64,000 nt of DNA, taken from contig BSYQ01000001.1 in assembly GCA_030272585.1 (NCBI GenBank), positions 3,224,001-3,288,000 of the forward strand, in the 5' to 3' direction. The translations under genes were made by a program, and so were the position numbers. A model generated the notes under the pieces. That model was not told where the DNA came from and made no database searches. It worked only from the letters and a program-made list of their open reading frames with translations. Positions 1 through 11,174 of the stretch are shown here, one piece after another. How positions within the stretch are numbered: the stretch's first letter is position 1; each line of letters begins with the position of its first letter. This DNA comes from Bryopsis sp. KO-2023 (lineage: Eukaryota; Chlorophyta; Ulvophyceae; Bryopsidales; Bryopsidaceae).

Positions 1-154
1 CTTGGAACAAATTTCACATAGAAAAATGACAATGCAGAATAAAGGCAAGATATGCAGCGAAACCTCCAATGAATCAAACACTGTATGGGACATACCTACA
101 GAAATCCTGGAGCTTTCACTTTGATCAAAAGCAGCCAATCGACCAATGAATTAC

Positions 155-409
155 CTCAGCATCCGGATCATTGATGTCCACTCTGGAGGCCCCAATGTAT
201 GCTACTGGGTTGGGCTGCGAGAATCCTGATTTGAATTCATCTTGATTTTGGTCACTCGAGCTTTCCACGAAACCGGAGTCCATGCAATGTGCAGCCGTAA
301 GGATCATGTCGGGGCCAACCAAGACACCCCCACAGTAATGAATGTTGCTGGATGGTTTTCGAAGCGAAACCATGCACTCGTATCTCTTTGGTGCCACAGC
401 ATTGCCTTT
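155..409 (-). CDS. Trypsin-like (S1A) serine protease, one internal exon of a gene running off the left edge
   Basis: One minus-strand exon encodes the N-terminal part of a chymotrypsin-fold protease. I see the start of the mature chain (YECMVSL), the CGGVLVGPDMILTAAHC block with the catalytic His in TAAHC, and an acidic run ending NDPDAE. The exon starts after an AG at 410-411; an in-frame TAG lies just upstream. It ends at GAG before a GTAATT donor at 149-154. The catalytic Asp and Ser exons would lie at lower coordinates, outside the window, so activity cannot be judged. The upstream exons (signal peptide or propeptide) are not resolved. An open minus-strand stretch of 185 codons at 441-998 may contribute, but it has no recognisable domain. 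The S1A assignment is secure from the His block; the specificity is unknown. Confidence 0.8.
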
Positions 410-2303
410 CTACATTCCAAATGCAACTGATGAGCAGAGTTCAGGCGATCAAAAAACAAGTGATTGAATCGATGCTCCAAGTGGAAGCTGGGCACTGTTT
501 TAATCTTGGAATGCGCTGTTCTAATCTTGAAATGCATAGCATAGCCACAATCAATTTGTGTTCAAAATGGGGCCCTTCCACACAGTATTTCGATCGAATT
601 CTCTTCGAAACATTTCCTGTTTCTGCTACAATTAACATTGGATTGATTGGAGCTGGTTCCAGCGCCAGGGATTGGCGGCAGGCCTTCGAACTACTCACAA
701 AGATTCTGGGCACGGCAAGGGACTCTGGGTCGAAGTCGGGAGATCGCAGAAGAGCCCTGGAACGGAATTCCATTCCTGGGTGGAAGACATAGCATTTTCG
801 TTCGTCAAGCCACCAACAGGACGTGGGATTCACATGGGAGCTACAAGTGATCGCTCCTGGCGGCGGTTCCCACCTATTTTTGACAGGCTGATCCTTGCGC
901 TGCACAATTGGGAGACAACGAGAGCGACCACAACATTGGCGACGACGCTCTTGATAAAACCCATATTGACATGCAAGGGGTAGGAAGGGGTGTATCACGA
1001 CGTTTTTGCTGTTGGGGCTGATCTATCGACAACGGGAAGCCTCCAACCACACAAGCAGCACTGGGACGTCAGCAAAGTCCAAACACCTTTTTTGATATTT
1101 TTTTTTGTCCCGATCCACTGCGAGGGAGGGTATTTTGCAGAACGGGGGATGGGACTTCGTGGGCAGCTGTTCTTGGGTTTTCCTTGGGTCCCAATCACCG
1201 GCCAAGAAATGATTGAGTGAAGGGCGCTGGACATTCAGGCAGCACACATGGTTGGCGTTACACAGGGGGGTAGTGGGTAGGCTTGCGTTTCGGCTGGAAG
1301 GATAGAACTGCAAGTCACATAATATCGAACTGGGATGAATACCTATTCATAGGTAGACACCAGACTCTTTAAAAAGAGTTGTGGTGAAGGACAGGGAAGG
1401 TCATTTTGTGGTATGTTGGAGAGCGAATGGAGACGTTCTTAGGGGGCGTTAATTGGATGCAGCTTTTGGATTCGCTGTGTCTTTGATGGAGATTCGTAGT
1501 TGCCGTTAACAGGCAGTGAGTTCGTTCGCTGTGCAAGTGAATGTGGCCAGAAACGCGTTCAACACACGAATCTTCGCTGGGGGTTTCTTTTTTGCCAAGG
1601 ACTGATTCATCGCACAAAATACTTGGCTCGTCCATCCGCCAGTTTCGTGCCGACTGATCATCTTTTTTCAGTCACAGGAAAACAGGAGAGCAGATGATGG
1701 ACACATCATAACAGACCAATGCAACCACACAAGATAAAACAAATTGACTCAACCAGAAGCAAGCAATCATCCTGTCATGAGCAATAACGATTTTCCCTCG
1801 ACATTCTCCCAACCCCCACCCAACCCAGAACCCCCGATAATTCCCTACGACTGGGAATTGTGGAGGCAGCAAAGCCCCAACCCGACAGCACCAAATTTTC
1901 TCTTCAAACCGACATTGATGAATCCACACCCATGCATTCCAGCACAATTTTCTTCCATTTTCCTTTTCAGAACTCGACACAGACGAAGGACACATTTCAT
2001 TTTTCTTTTTTCTGTTTTTAGGCCCCCAATTTTTGATTTCACTCTCTCCCCAGTTTCACAGCAATAGTTGACAAATCCCCAATCAACAAATCAATCGACC
2101 CTCACAATGAAATGATCTTTCTTTTTCTTCCGATTTTTTCTTTTCTTTTAAATACCGTAAAAACCCTCTTCACTTTTTCTCTTTGTTTTTTTTACGCCCC
2201 TCCCCAATTCATTTGCCCCTGAAACCACGACCCCCCGATGGAGCTTCGAGAGGTCCATACCAATCTGACTTGTTCAGTCGAAGGGACGCTGGGTATTAAC
2301 ACT
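410..2303. other. Unresolved 1.9 kb between protease exon and phosphate carrier
   Basis: The minus strand is open across 441-998 and may hold upstream exons of the protease, but I found no start codon and signal peptide that join in phase. From about 1000 to 2300 the sequence is AT-rich with pyrimidine tracts, and nothing coding can be supported. Confidence 0.4.
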
Positions 2304-4443
2304 TCATTTCTTCTCATCCTTGGGTGGTCCACCTCCAGACGTTGGGCTGAACAACACAAAACAAAAGAGGCATTTTTGAGTTGGGTATAGTTTTCAGGAG
2401 TGCAATTTCGACATATTCAAAATGATGGGCAGCAGTGGATATTTCTTCCAGAAAAAGCATTTTCAGGTCATCCCTTTCCCACGGAAAAAAAACCAAGCCT
2501 GATCGTCTGGGGCACATTCTCCGCAAAAATCCAGCCGTCATGTTTTTTAAGAAATCTTGACAAAGCAACATGCTTGTTTCAAATACGAAAGCACAGGTAA
2601 AGATCCTGCAGGTTTCCCTGGTGAATATAGGGTTTCTAGTTCAAACAAGAAAAGAAAAAAACAGCAGCACTCTGAGAATACTTACAGTCCAACAGCCACT
2701 TTGAAGGAGTCGTAGATACCCCACTGCAGACCGGTGAGGGTACCAATCATGATGATACGGAGGGGCAGGCCACGAGTGAACAGAGCAAACCAGCCCATCT
2801 CTCCGACGATATCTCCAATGGTGGCTCCCTTCTGTGCGTTCATCTTGGACACGAGGTTATCGGCTGGGTGCGAAACGATGGCGCAGAACACTCCAGCGAT
2901 GTAACCCGCCAAGAAACTGACACCCAATTGCTCAGGCTTGGAGCAATCGACCTTTGGTTTGGGGACGACATATTGGTAGAGAGCCTGGACGGTGTTCTCG
3001 AAACAAGCTGTGGAGAACACAAATGAAGGTTGGTGTGCTCTTGAAAAGAATAAATAGTAGTTCTTCTGAGGTGAAACTGGGGATTTCACACAGACACAGT
3101 GAAAGTGGAAGGGAACAGGCATCAGTTCTCTGGACGAATATTCAAGGGAGAGAATTAGATGCAATTGATTTCAGGTAGGAAACGTTTTTTTCTCCTCGAA
3201 GATGATTTTCTTCAGCTCGTGAATTTCCCTGTCTGAGGATCCTTAACGCCCTCACCCCCCCCCCAAAAAAAGGAAAAAGCATTCTTTTTCAGTTATCGCT
3301 TACCGAATTTCATCATGGTGTATGGAATTTGGCGACCCCACAAAGGAGTGATACCCTTGAACAAACTGCACACACCACAGCCACAGCGATCAGGCTTTTT
3401 CGTTCGGAGCACAAAGAAGTCGACCAAAAACAGGCATTCAAAACTGAACAGAGACATCGACAGCAAATTGATACGCACCCGCCAACACCCTCCAGTGCCA
3501 CAAATCGTGGGAAGCCATCAGACATTCCCTTAGCAAATCCAGGCACGGTCTGCACCTTGACCTGCCAAAGAAAGCCACCAGAATTCCTTGTCAAGAAAAT
3601 TATCGTTTCCGTTGCCACAGTACTTCTTTCAACCATTATCCTTGCTGCTGCTTCATTTTCTGGCTAAATTGATTGGAGAACCAGGTGGCACTTCTTTTTA
3701 ATCTGCAGTGTTACCTTCACAGCCTCGAAGGGGCACAAAGCAACATCAGCAATGAACTCAGCAGAGGCAGATCCAGCCAAGAAAATGGGAGTCTGGTACT
3801 TGGCGGCAAACTCAGGTCCAGCCATGTCAGAGTATTTCCTGCAAGCAGCAAAGAAAAAAAATTCAACCCCTCCACCATCCACACCCTAGCCTGAGACAGG
3901 GATTAGTCATCGTTCAGTGGAGCCTCCAGAGTTGCAAGTTTGCAACAAAAAGAACACCCTGACGGCAATTTTTCACTGGACTCACTTTTTGAAATATTCG
4001 TAGAACCCGAATTTGCAGGCTCCCTGAGCGGAGTATCCCAGCAGAGTGGGCACCCATCCCCTGAAAAGTCCAGCGTAACCCTCCGTCTTCACGATCGTGC
4101 TGAATCCTCCCGAGATGCTGGGATATTTTTTGGGGTCAATCTGCATGTTACACTTCACCACATCCAGGGGAGTGACGCCCATATGCGTGAGTCCGCAACT
4201 CAGCACGCCACCAACAGCGCACGCCGCCCAGTACTCGGACGAGTATTGGACGATGCCCCCTTCTTTGGCGGAGGGAGCGAAAACTCCCTTGGGCACCAAG
4301 CGCGACATCAAGCTCGACTCGGTGGGCGAAGCCACGGTCGCGGGCACAGCGGGCGCTGTCTCATCAAATTTCTGCGAGAAAACTGCAGTGGACGCAGTGG
4401 GCGCGTAGAGGCTGGACGGCAACATGCTGGAGAAAGGGGCCAT
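2304..4443 (-). CDS. Mitochondrial phosphate carrier (SLC25A3/PiC type)
   Basis: Inner-membrane carrier that imports phosphate into the mitochondrial matrix for ATP synthesis. Six exons join in phase: 4443-3986, 3838-3715, 3561-3479, 3365-3304, 3007-2686 and 2346-2304, giving 363 residues. The start is the first in-frame ATG (4443). Three carrier repeats are visible: the first with TPLDVVKCNMQ and GLFRGWVPTLLGY; the second with CPFEAVKVKVQTVPGF and GITPLWGRQIPYTMMKF; the third with SHPADNLVSKM and GLPLRIIMIGTLTGLQW. The PLDVVK and PFEAVK elements and the GRQIPYTMMKF block are typical of phosphate carriers rather than other SLC25 members. About 100 residues precede the first repeat, rich in Ser, Thr and Ala, consistent with a targeting leader. 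The last exon adds only a Gly/Pro/Lys tail. One donor is GTGCGT. Confidence in the family and in all junctions is high. Confidence 0.95.
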
Positions 4444-5239
4444 TTTTTCTCGATGGATTCCTGTTGTAATCGAGCTCTGGGAAACGAGTCCGCTCAGCTG
4501 GTCAGGGTGCGGAGGTTGGGAAGCGCTCTCCCCTTGGCGTGGTTGACAGGTATGCAGATGGTGGAAACGTTGAGACGACAAAAGCAAAGTTGTCTCGAAA
4601 AGTACGCCATGTAGCCAGGAGCCATCCGACGACTAATCTTCCGCAGAATCTGGAATGTAATTATCCACCAAATGCACCCAGCAAGTTACTGGCATTCACG
4701 CACCACCCCTTCGTCCTCCCAACCAACAATACTTCAGCAGGGAGTATTGAACCACAGCTCATGTGGGCAATATCTTTCCCCTGATGAAGTTGGAGAGGAA
4801 AGCGTTGAATTCGTGATTGAGAACACGTGTTTGAGCTTTGCTTGAAAAGCAATGTCCTCAAGGATTGGATGAATTTGCATCGTTTTGAGAACATGCTTTC
4901 TGAGATCAGATCAAAAATTAACCATTTTTGGACACTCAATTCTGGAGGAAAGGCAGCAGTTGAGGTTTCAACAAACTTCTTCCGGAACAACAGAGAGGCC
5001 GTTTTAAGCCATCATTCGGTTGATGCAAATATCTATTTCACCAGATTGCAGAGAACCACAAAGATGGCTGCGTGGAGCAGAAAAAAACTCGAAAATTCTC
5101 ACCCCCAACGTATATTCTTACAGCTGCACGGTACAATACATACCCACTAAATGTACAAAAACCCCAAATGGAAGCATCGACGAGGGCACAAGCTTCTTTT
5201 TTTTCTTTTTCTTTCTTTCTTTTAAACAATGCCATGCGA
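4444..5239. other. Intergenic, 5' of phosphate carrier and 3' of RING gene
   Basis: About 800 bp lies between the phosphate carrier start and the RING gene stop. It should contain the carrier promoter and the RING gene 3' end. I see no gene and no clear promoter motif. A T-rich run is present near 5190-5225. Confidence 0.5.
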
Positions 5240-7108
5240 TTACACTGTTCCTCTCTTGCGGCTCCTCTTGCCCCTTTGAACGGGTGCCTTGCTGGGACGG
5301 TTGGGTTTGCTTGCCCTTGCCCTGTATTGATTGTAGTCGTCGATATCGTCACAAAAAATGTCATCATCATCCGGAGGCAAATCATCAGCATCATCGGCAC
5401 CATAACGCTCCACTCGGGAAGCCAGTTCCGTCCCAGCACCACTGAGCAGAAAAACCTCGTTTCCTCAGCCAACAAAAATCACAGATTTTTCCACCAACTA
5501 ATTGATGATTCGACCAGAACTTTCCCCACACACACGCAGAGAAAAAACAAACACCAATTGGAAACAAACACCAATTAGGTCAGGGCATCTTAAACGACCA
5601 GAAGATATCAACAACAGTGTCAAGATGCACCCGAGTCCGAGTCCGTAGCTGTGATCAATCCATGCTGGGGAGGCAAGCAAGAAGAGTTTTCGGATGTGGA
5701 ATGGGGGGTTTCTTGTGTTGAAAGTGAGGACAAAACCAGAGATGCTCCACTGAGCGACACTCACAAGTCCATGGTTCCATCTCTGACTTTTTGGACTATC
5801 ATATCCAGGTTGTACAGCTCCTGGATCATGTCACCAGGATCAAATTGAGATCCTTGTTCAAGAATTACCCTGCAATATCCACAAGGCCTCTGCGTTCACT
5901 GCAAGATTAAGGAAAAACAACAATCCAACTGGGAATGACTCCCTCAAAACCTGCATGATTTCTTATTTTCTCGGGGTTCTTTTGGATATAGGGGAGGGGT
6001 TGAGGGAAAGAGTGAACACAGATGCATGGATCCTTGATTTTGAAAATGAAAAGGAAGTGTGTCGCACGAAATTGTTGCACCAGGGAAAAGAAACGCAAAG
6101 AATCGACACCTCTGAGATGTGAGGGTTCCAATGACTTCCCCCAATGCTAAATAAGATTGCTCTGCTTTTTCTGATCCTGCGCGGCTGGAGCCGAATGCTC
6201 GACTGTAAAACATATCCTGGCAAGATTGTGCCCGACGAAGCAACCTGGTGTGCAAACAAAAAAGTAGAAATAAATAAATGAAAAATTTGTGATTGAGTTG
6301 AAATTTTCAGATCTATTCTCTCTTCTTTCCATGACAAGGGAATCGCTTCGATTCACAGCAAAAAGCAATCTGGCTGGAACACAATCTCTCACCTGCCAGT
6401 TTCTGCAATGAAGTAAGAATGGTCCAGGCACGCCAGATCAAGCTCTGCAACCCCCCAAAAAGAAAGTTTATTAGAAATTGAAAAATTTGTGAGTGAATTG
6501 ACAGGTTCAGTGGGTGGACTTGGATGACTCAAAGCATTTAAGGAGACTCACCGTCTTCGTTGTTTACTTTTCCAGGCTCAACAGCCTGTTCAAACAAAAA
6601 AAACAATGCCACAAATGACATTATTAGCGAGGGTTTGAATGCTGAGCAGCCCCATTGCCAGCAACATGAGTGAAATCCCAACAGATCAAGTAGATCCAAA
6701 CCCCCCCCCCCCCCAAAACAAAAAATAAAATAAAATGATAAGGAGAATTGATGGGCAAACAGTACTGTACCTCTCTCGAGCCGTCAGCCCGCAATATGAA
6801 AGCGAGCTTGTTGTTGCAGAGAGGACAAACAGGATTTCTGCGAGCCCCTGCCCAGCGCCTGATGCAGTCCAAGCTGCGCAAATATCGAAGCACCTCGTCA
6901 TAAGAATCGCGATATCCTCGAGGAGAAGGGCGTCCCTGCGTAAAGCCGGCCAGACAAAAACTGCTCCTTACCAAAACTGGTGCCCACAGCCTTCGACGTT
7001 TGCAGCGTCATTGAAGCCGTCCCTTAAACAGATCACACAGCCCTCCTGGACGTCTGGCGAGCTCACGGGGGTTTCTTTCGATCGTCCCGTCGAACCACCA
7101 ATGTCCAT
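5240..7108 (-). CDS. RING-HC finger protein, probable E3 ubiquitin ligase
   Basis: Seven short exons join in phase: 7108-6972, 6873-6771, 6585-6552, 6444-6393, 6244-6110, 5898-5869 and 5441-5240, giving 230 residues. A RING finger spans residues about 28-70 and is split by intron 1: CVICL, then GCGHQFC, LDCIRRW and CPLCN supply the Cys and His ligands in C3HC4 order. After the last pair come KLAFILRADGSRE, a layout also found in TOPORS-like RING proteins, so a nuclear ubiquitin/SUMO-type ligase is possible; this is inference. The C-terminal third has an acidic Asp-rich patch followed by a Lys/Arg-rich tail ending in GKRSRKRGTV, which could bind nucleic acid or act as a nuclear signal. The gene is head to head with the plus-strand gene at 7547. 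Junctions are supported by phase and by the reconstructed RING; the substrate is unknown. Confidence 0.85.
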
Positions 7109-7546
7109 CGAAAGCGAAAAAGTAGAATTAAGTAGAAACAAAAGTAGACAATAAAGAAAAAAAAAAAAAAAGAGATTTTTGTTGAGAAATTACGGTGCCG
7201 TTCGTTGGAATCTGGACAGAAGCTGTTCCAGTGGAAGAAAAAAGGGATGAACGAAGCGGGTGAATCACCTGTTTTCGTTTTTCACTGGCTTGTGTGTGCT
7301 GTACAAATATCCATTGGATAACTAGACAGTTCCAACAGCAAAGCCCACAGAAAAATCTCACTTTCACCAAGGTGAATCGGACAGCAGCTTGGTTCTTTTT
7401 TTCGAAAGCTGACCCCTCACTTCAGTGAAAGGACAGAGAGAGCTCATTCGATCGCTGATAACGAAACGGCCGATCCCCACGCCCCAGTTCTTTTGCACTC
7501 GTCTTTTCTTTTTGTGGGCTGGTTTTGTACAGCCGTCTCAGCTCCA
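7109..7546. promoter_or_regulatory. Shared upstream region of two divergent genes
   Basis: The 438 bp between the RING gene start and the plus-strand orphan start must hold both promoters if both genes are real. It contains an A-run near 7154-7170. No TATA box is evident at a convincing distance from either start. Confidence 0.4.
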
Positions 7547-8452
7547 ATGTCGCTGTGTCCTCTTCTCATTGGCTTTACAGGCGGAGCCGGCCTTCTTTTC
7601 GGTTGTGCTGTGTTGGCTTATTTCGCGGCGTCGCATGCCATTGAAGCGCGATCTATCGCCAGGCGTTTCCGATCGCTGCTCCCGCTCAAGCTGGTGTCAA
7701 GAAGGGAGTCAAAAATTATCGGGGGGGGGCACAGGCCTCAGATTAACTGCGATCGGGAATGTTCGGAGATCACTGGATCAAGCTGTCATACGGGGAATAG
7801 CGTGTCGCCTGTGACGCCCATGTTGGGCGAGGTGTCGAGTACGTCGTGGACGATACTCAGTCCGCAATGTTCAGAAAGGAAGGGCTTCCCAGAAATCCAG
7901 TTTGACGACTGGCTGGAAGCCAGCGCCGCATGCGCCGGGCGTCAATCATCCCTGCGTGGCATTCCCGAAAGGCGCATGTCACCCGATTCGGGGGGCGCAT
8001 CGCCCCACGTTCCCGTAGCAAGCCGCCGCTCATGCACGGAGTCTTTCTACGGTTCGGTTGTGGCGGAGCCGGTGAGTGACGCTCCGGTAACGTCCCTGTC
8101 CCGCCCGTCAGATCGTCTTCTGCAAAGGCCCCGATCGCCGCAGAGCCGTGCCGAAGCTGAGCAGGATTCCGCGCATTTCACGACCGAAATCGTGATTTGT
8201 GGGCAAGATGAGGGCGCGAGCGATCCGAAGGTGTCGGCGCGATCTGTACCCCGCACAGATGATATGAACAACAATTGGGCATCGTCTCCTCCCAGCGATC
8301 AATCTTTGGCGTCCATAAAGCGCCCGCCGATGGCTGCCATTTCGTGCGATTGTGGAGCTAATCTGGACTTGCCAATGTTCCCTGAAATGATGGAACATAA
8401 TCCCACCATGAGCGGCGGGGATTCAGGCCGAGGGAAAATAAGGACATTCTGA
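7547..8452 (+). CDS. Intronless orphan protein with one N-terminal membrane segment
   Basis: A 301-residue single-exon reading frame starting at the first ATG of a longer open stretch (open from 7493). Residues about 3-28 form a hydrophobic, glycine-rich helix (LLIGFTGGAGLLFGCAVLAY) that could be a signal anchor. It is followed by a basic patch (IEARSIARRFRSLLPLK), as expected for a type II or tail-in orientation. The remaining 250 residues are Ser/Pro-rich with scattered charge and look disordered; there is no recognisable domain. Base composition is visibly more GC-rich than the flanks, which supports coding. It is unusual in being uninterrupted where every well-supported neighbour has five or more introns. 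It sits head to head with the RING gene. A chance ORF is possible, but the length and composition argue against it. Confidence 0.55.
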   Translation: MSLCPLLIGFTGGAGLLFGCAVLAYFAASHAIEARSIARRFRSLLPLKLVSRRESKIIGGGHRPQINCDRECSEITGSSCHTGNSVSPVTPMLGEVSSTSWTILSPQCSERKGFPEIQFDDWLEASAACAGRQSSLRGIPERRMSPDSGGASPHVPVASRRSCTESFYGSVVAEPVSDAPVTSLSRPSDRLLQRPRSPQSRAEAEQDSAHFTTEIVICGQDEGASDPKVSARSVPRTDDMNNNWASSPPSDQSLASIKRPPMAAISCDCGANLDLPMFPEMMEHNPTMSGGDSGRGKIRTF

Positions 8453-8755
8453 TGCACGCCTTTTCATATGGGGATGACGGTGGGAAGAAATAGGGGTAAG
8501 GAGATTGTGCATGTCCCTCCCAATTTCCATCGTTTGGTTCAATGCATGTGAATTCGAGCCATGCAGTGCGATGAAAATGACAGTTGCCCCCTCACTGAAT
8601 GGGTAGATGAAAACATTGGAGAGGATGGCCTCTGTTTTTCTGGGGTTTGGTATAATTTGCGATTCCTCCATAGATGCAAACTCCATCTGAGCCTTCCACT
8701 GTTCTCCAGGTGCGGCTGGATCTGGCACCTTGACTGAGGATGCGCCTTGGATCAA
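8423..8755 (-). CDS. Possible terminal exon of an unrecognised minus-strand gene
   Basis: About 110 codons are open on the minus strand, ending in TGA after a basic tail (MKRRASECPYFPSA). The stretch KVPDPAAPGEQWKAQMEF and the following segment look protein-like in composition. No start codon in a good context, upstream partner exon or domain was found. It overlaps the last 30 bases of the plus-strand orphan antisense. Confidence 0.25.
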   Translation of the reverse strand: MIQGASSVKVPDPAAPGEQWKAQMEFASMEESQIIPNPRKTEAILSNVFIYPFSEGATVIFIALHGSNSHALNQTMEIGRDMHNLLTPISSHRHPHMKRRASECPYFPSA

Positions 8756-11174
8756 CCTTGGGTGCAGTGAGACATTGGGGTAACCAGCTTTTCAACGTCG
8801 AATCGATGTGGAATCGCCTGGATGGATCCATGCGCACACAAGAGAGGAGCGATGTAGTTTTTTCTCAGATCGAAATGCCAGAATAACTGATGAAGTTCGG
8901 AACAAAAACACAAGCTAAAAGAAAAAGGAGAAAAAAAAAAGACTGTAGCTGCACTGGATTGCAATGAGTGGTGATGCATCTTTTTTTTCACCAAGAGCCG
9001 ATTGAAATTCGCCAAAATAAGTTTGATACGAGTGTATATGGTGATCATTTCATTTCCGTTGTCTGGGTGGGTTGCGCTGCTTGCTGGGTTGCATCATTGT
9101 CTTTTCCTTAATCCAATGGCGCTGAGGGGGGGTTAAATACAAGAAAAAAACGTAAAATTGGGAAAAGAAAAAGAAAAAAAAGCAAGACACTATAGGTGTG
9201 CTGTATTTATGTTGAAAGGCTCTTTTCATTTGCAATTCAGAATAAAGGGAGAATCGGGAATCTTCTGTTTAAAAGAAAAAAAAAGAACACGCAAAAGGCC
9301 AATTTCATTTCGTTCGGTGAGAGGCTTGGGCAACCATCACCACCCAAAAAAAAAAACCCAGTCCTATTTTTTTTTTATAAATCCATACCCGTTTTCTGTT
9401 TTCTTTTTGGATGCTTTATCGCTGCGATATGGTTTTTTGTGGTGTTCTTCTTGCTGGGCAATTGGCCTTGAAACCTTTTCCAACCAAAAAAAAAAGAAAG
9501 AAAGAACTGATATTTTGAGCAAATAAACAATAAATTGAGGTTGGCCGTGCTGGATTGCAGTTTCCACACCCATCCTTTGGAAGCTCTGTTTTGAGGTCGA
9601 AGAGGTATATATTGAAAGGGATTTATATACACATATATATAGTTTTTATATGTTCATATCATCAGATGCTCACATGTATCTTCACAGTTGGTTCTGGTGG
9701 TGTAAAAAACAAAAAAACAAAAAAAAATTATGAAAAAACACTTTAACATTTAATATTTGTGGCAAAATGGTGAGAATTGCAGCACTTTTCTGAAGCATCA
9801 CCATGGGCTTTTTTTTCTTTTAATGAGAATGCAGATGGGCATTGAAAAGGGGCAGAATAACATATTTTGAAATCGGTGCGAAGTGTGGTGCTGCCTACCA
9901 GAAAAATGAGCGGAGGGATTTTTCTTGTTTTTCTTTTCTTTTTAAATGTCTGTCAAGGCTGGAAGGATTTGTGAAAGTACGATCGAAAAACATAAAAAAA
10001 AGAAACACACACACACAAATTCTATTGTAAAACATTTTGCATTCATGTTGAAGATGCACCATAAACCCGAAAAACACCAGGAATATTCTCTTTCGAGAAG
10101 CTTGAATTTTTTTTTTCTTCTTCAAATAATTATGGAGAGGTACATCACAGAAAGAAGAACTGGAAAAGGTGATGATGGGGTGAGTCTCTTTTGCTCCGGG
10201 GGCTGCAGGTTGAAAGGATTTTCCTTTGGAAGAAGAGCATCATGATGCCTGAATTTGTTGTGAGCGTCCGCATCTCACTAAACCCAGTGCTGCTTAAATC
10301 AACAGCTTCCTCTTCTTTTCTCACGCATTGCTTGACTGTTGAATCTTCCATGTGTCAGAGATACACAGAAACAGAAACCTTGTTGGAATCCGCCACACAA
10401 ACTTTTGCAAATATTGGTTAAATATATGAGGAAAGATGCCTCACTCGAGTGGGGGCAGATTCCAACAAGGGTTTCTGTTTATGCCTCTGAACCAATATTT
10501 GCCAAAGCTCATCAGCAGCAGATTCCAACACTGAGAAGTATGCTGCTACCAAATCTCTTCTCAATGAACCGGGATCTGTTTCGGTTTGCAAAGTATTTTT
10601 CCAGTGCTTGCTTAACATCACATCGGAGGGGGTACCAAACCTCTTTCTATTGACAGGCATTATTCTGCGTTTCTTATCAACAATCACTTTCTTTGTCACT
10701 CTTTGTTGAGTTGGAAAAAAAAACAACGCCCCTAGAATAAACAAGCAGCATTTTTGAATGGCATTTCCGCATCAAAACGATTATTACATGATCAAGTCAT
10801 TATAACAAGTTCCACTCTCAGCTCGTGTTCCGATTCCAGTTCTATGTTTTTTACCTTTAAAAAAGAAAAAGAAAATTGTTCTCTATCTTGGGACGCTTCC
10901 TTGCAAAACACCCATCACTAACAAAGGACTTGGCCTTTCCGCCCCTTTTTCAGGTTTTTTTTTTTTTCCGCCCATCAGGTTCTTGTAAGTTCCATCTCTA
11001 AGCAAATTCTAAACTTCTATTTAAAAAACAACTCCTAATTCCAGTTCGATTCAGGTTCGAAAATAAAATTTTCCCCATTTTGTTCCACATTATAAAAAAA
11101 AAGCCACGATTTAAAAAAAAGAAAAAAGCCATGAAAAACAACACCACAAACTTCTTGCATAAACACACATCGGC
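8756..11174. other. AT-rich intergenic stretch downstream of URB1
   Basis: About 2.4 kb of A/T homopolymer-rich sequence. I see no exon that can be tied to a gene. A minus-strand open stretch at 10418-10744 has no family resemblance. The crossing inverted repeats at 10369-10506 are listed separately. Confidence 0.5.
10369..10506. repeat. Two inverted-repeat pairs in crossing order
   Basis: Arm 10369-10390 is the reverse complement of 10458-10480, apart from one inserted G. Arm 10403-10419 is the reverse complement of 10490-10506 with 16 of 17 positions matching. The pairs are interleaved rather than nested, so an RNA copy could form a pseudoknot rather than a simple hairpin. No gene is assigned here. 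Confidence 0.7.

Noticed and set aside
3315..3667. Plus-strand ORFs of 72-112 codons
   Set aside because: Antisense to three carrier exons and their introns; composition artefact.
3940..4614. 224-codon plus-strand ORF
   Set aside because: It is antisense to the first exon of the phosphate carrier, whose frame and splice sites are certain; no domain.
5765..5868. Minus-strand open segment with QELYNLDMIVQKVRDG
   Set aside because: Protein-like, but it cannot join the RING exons in phase; the GTAATT donor at 5863-5868 places it in an intron.
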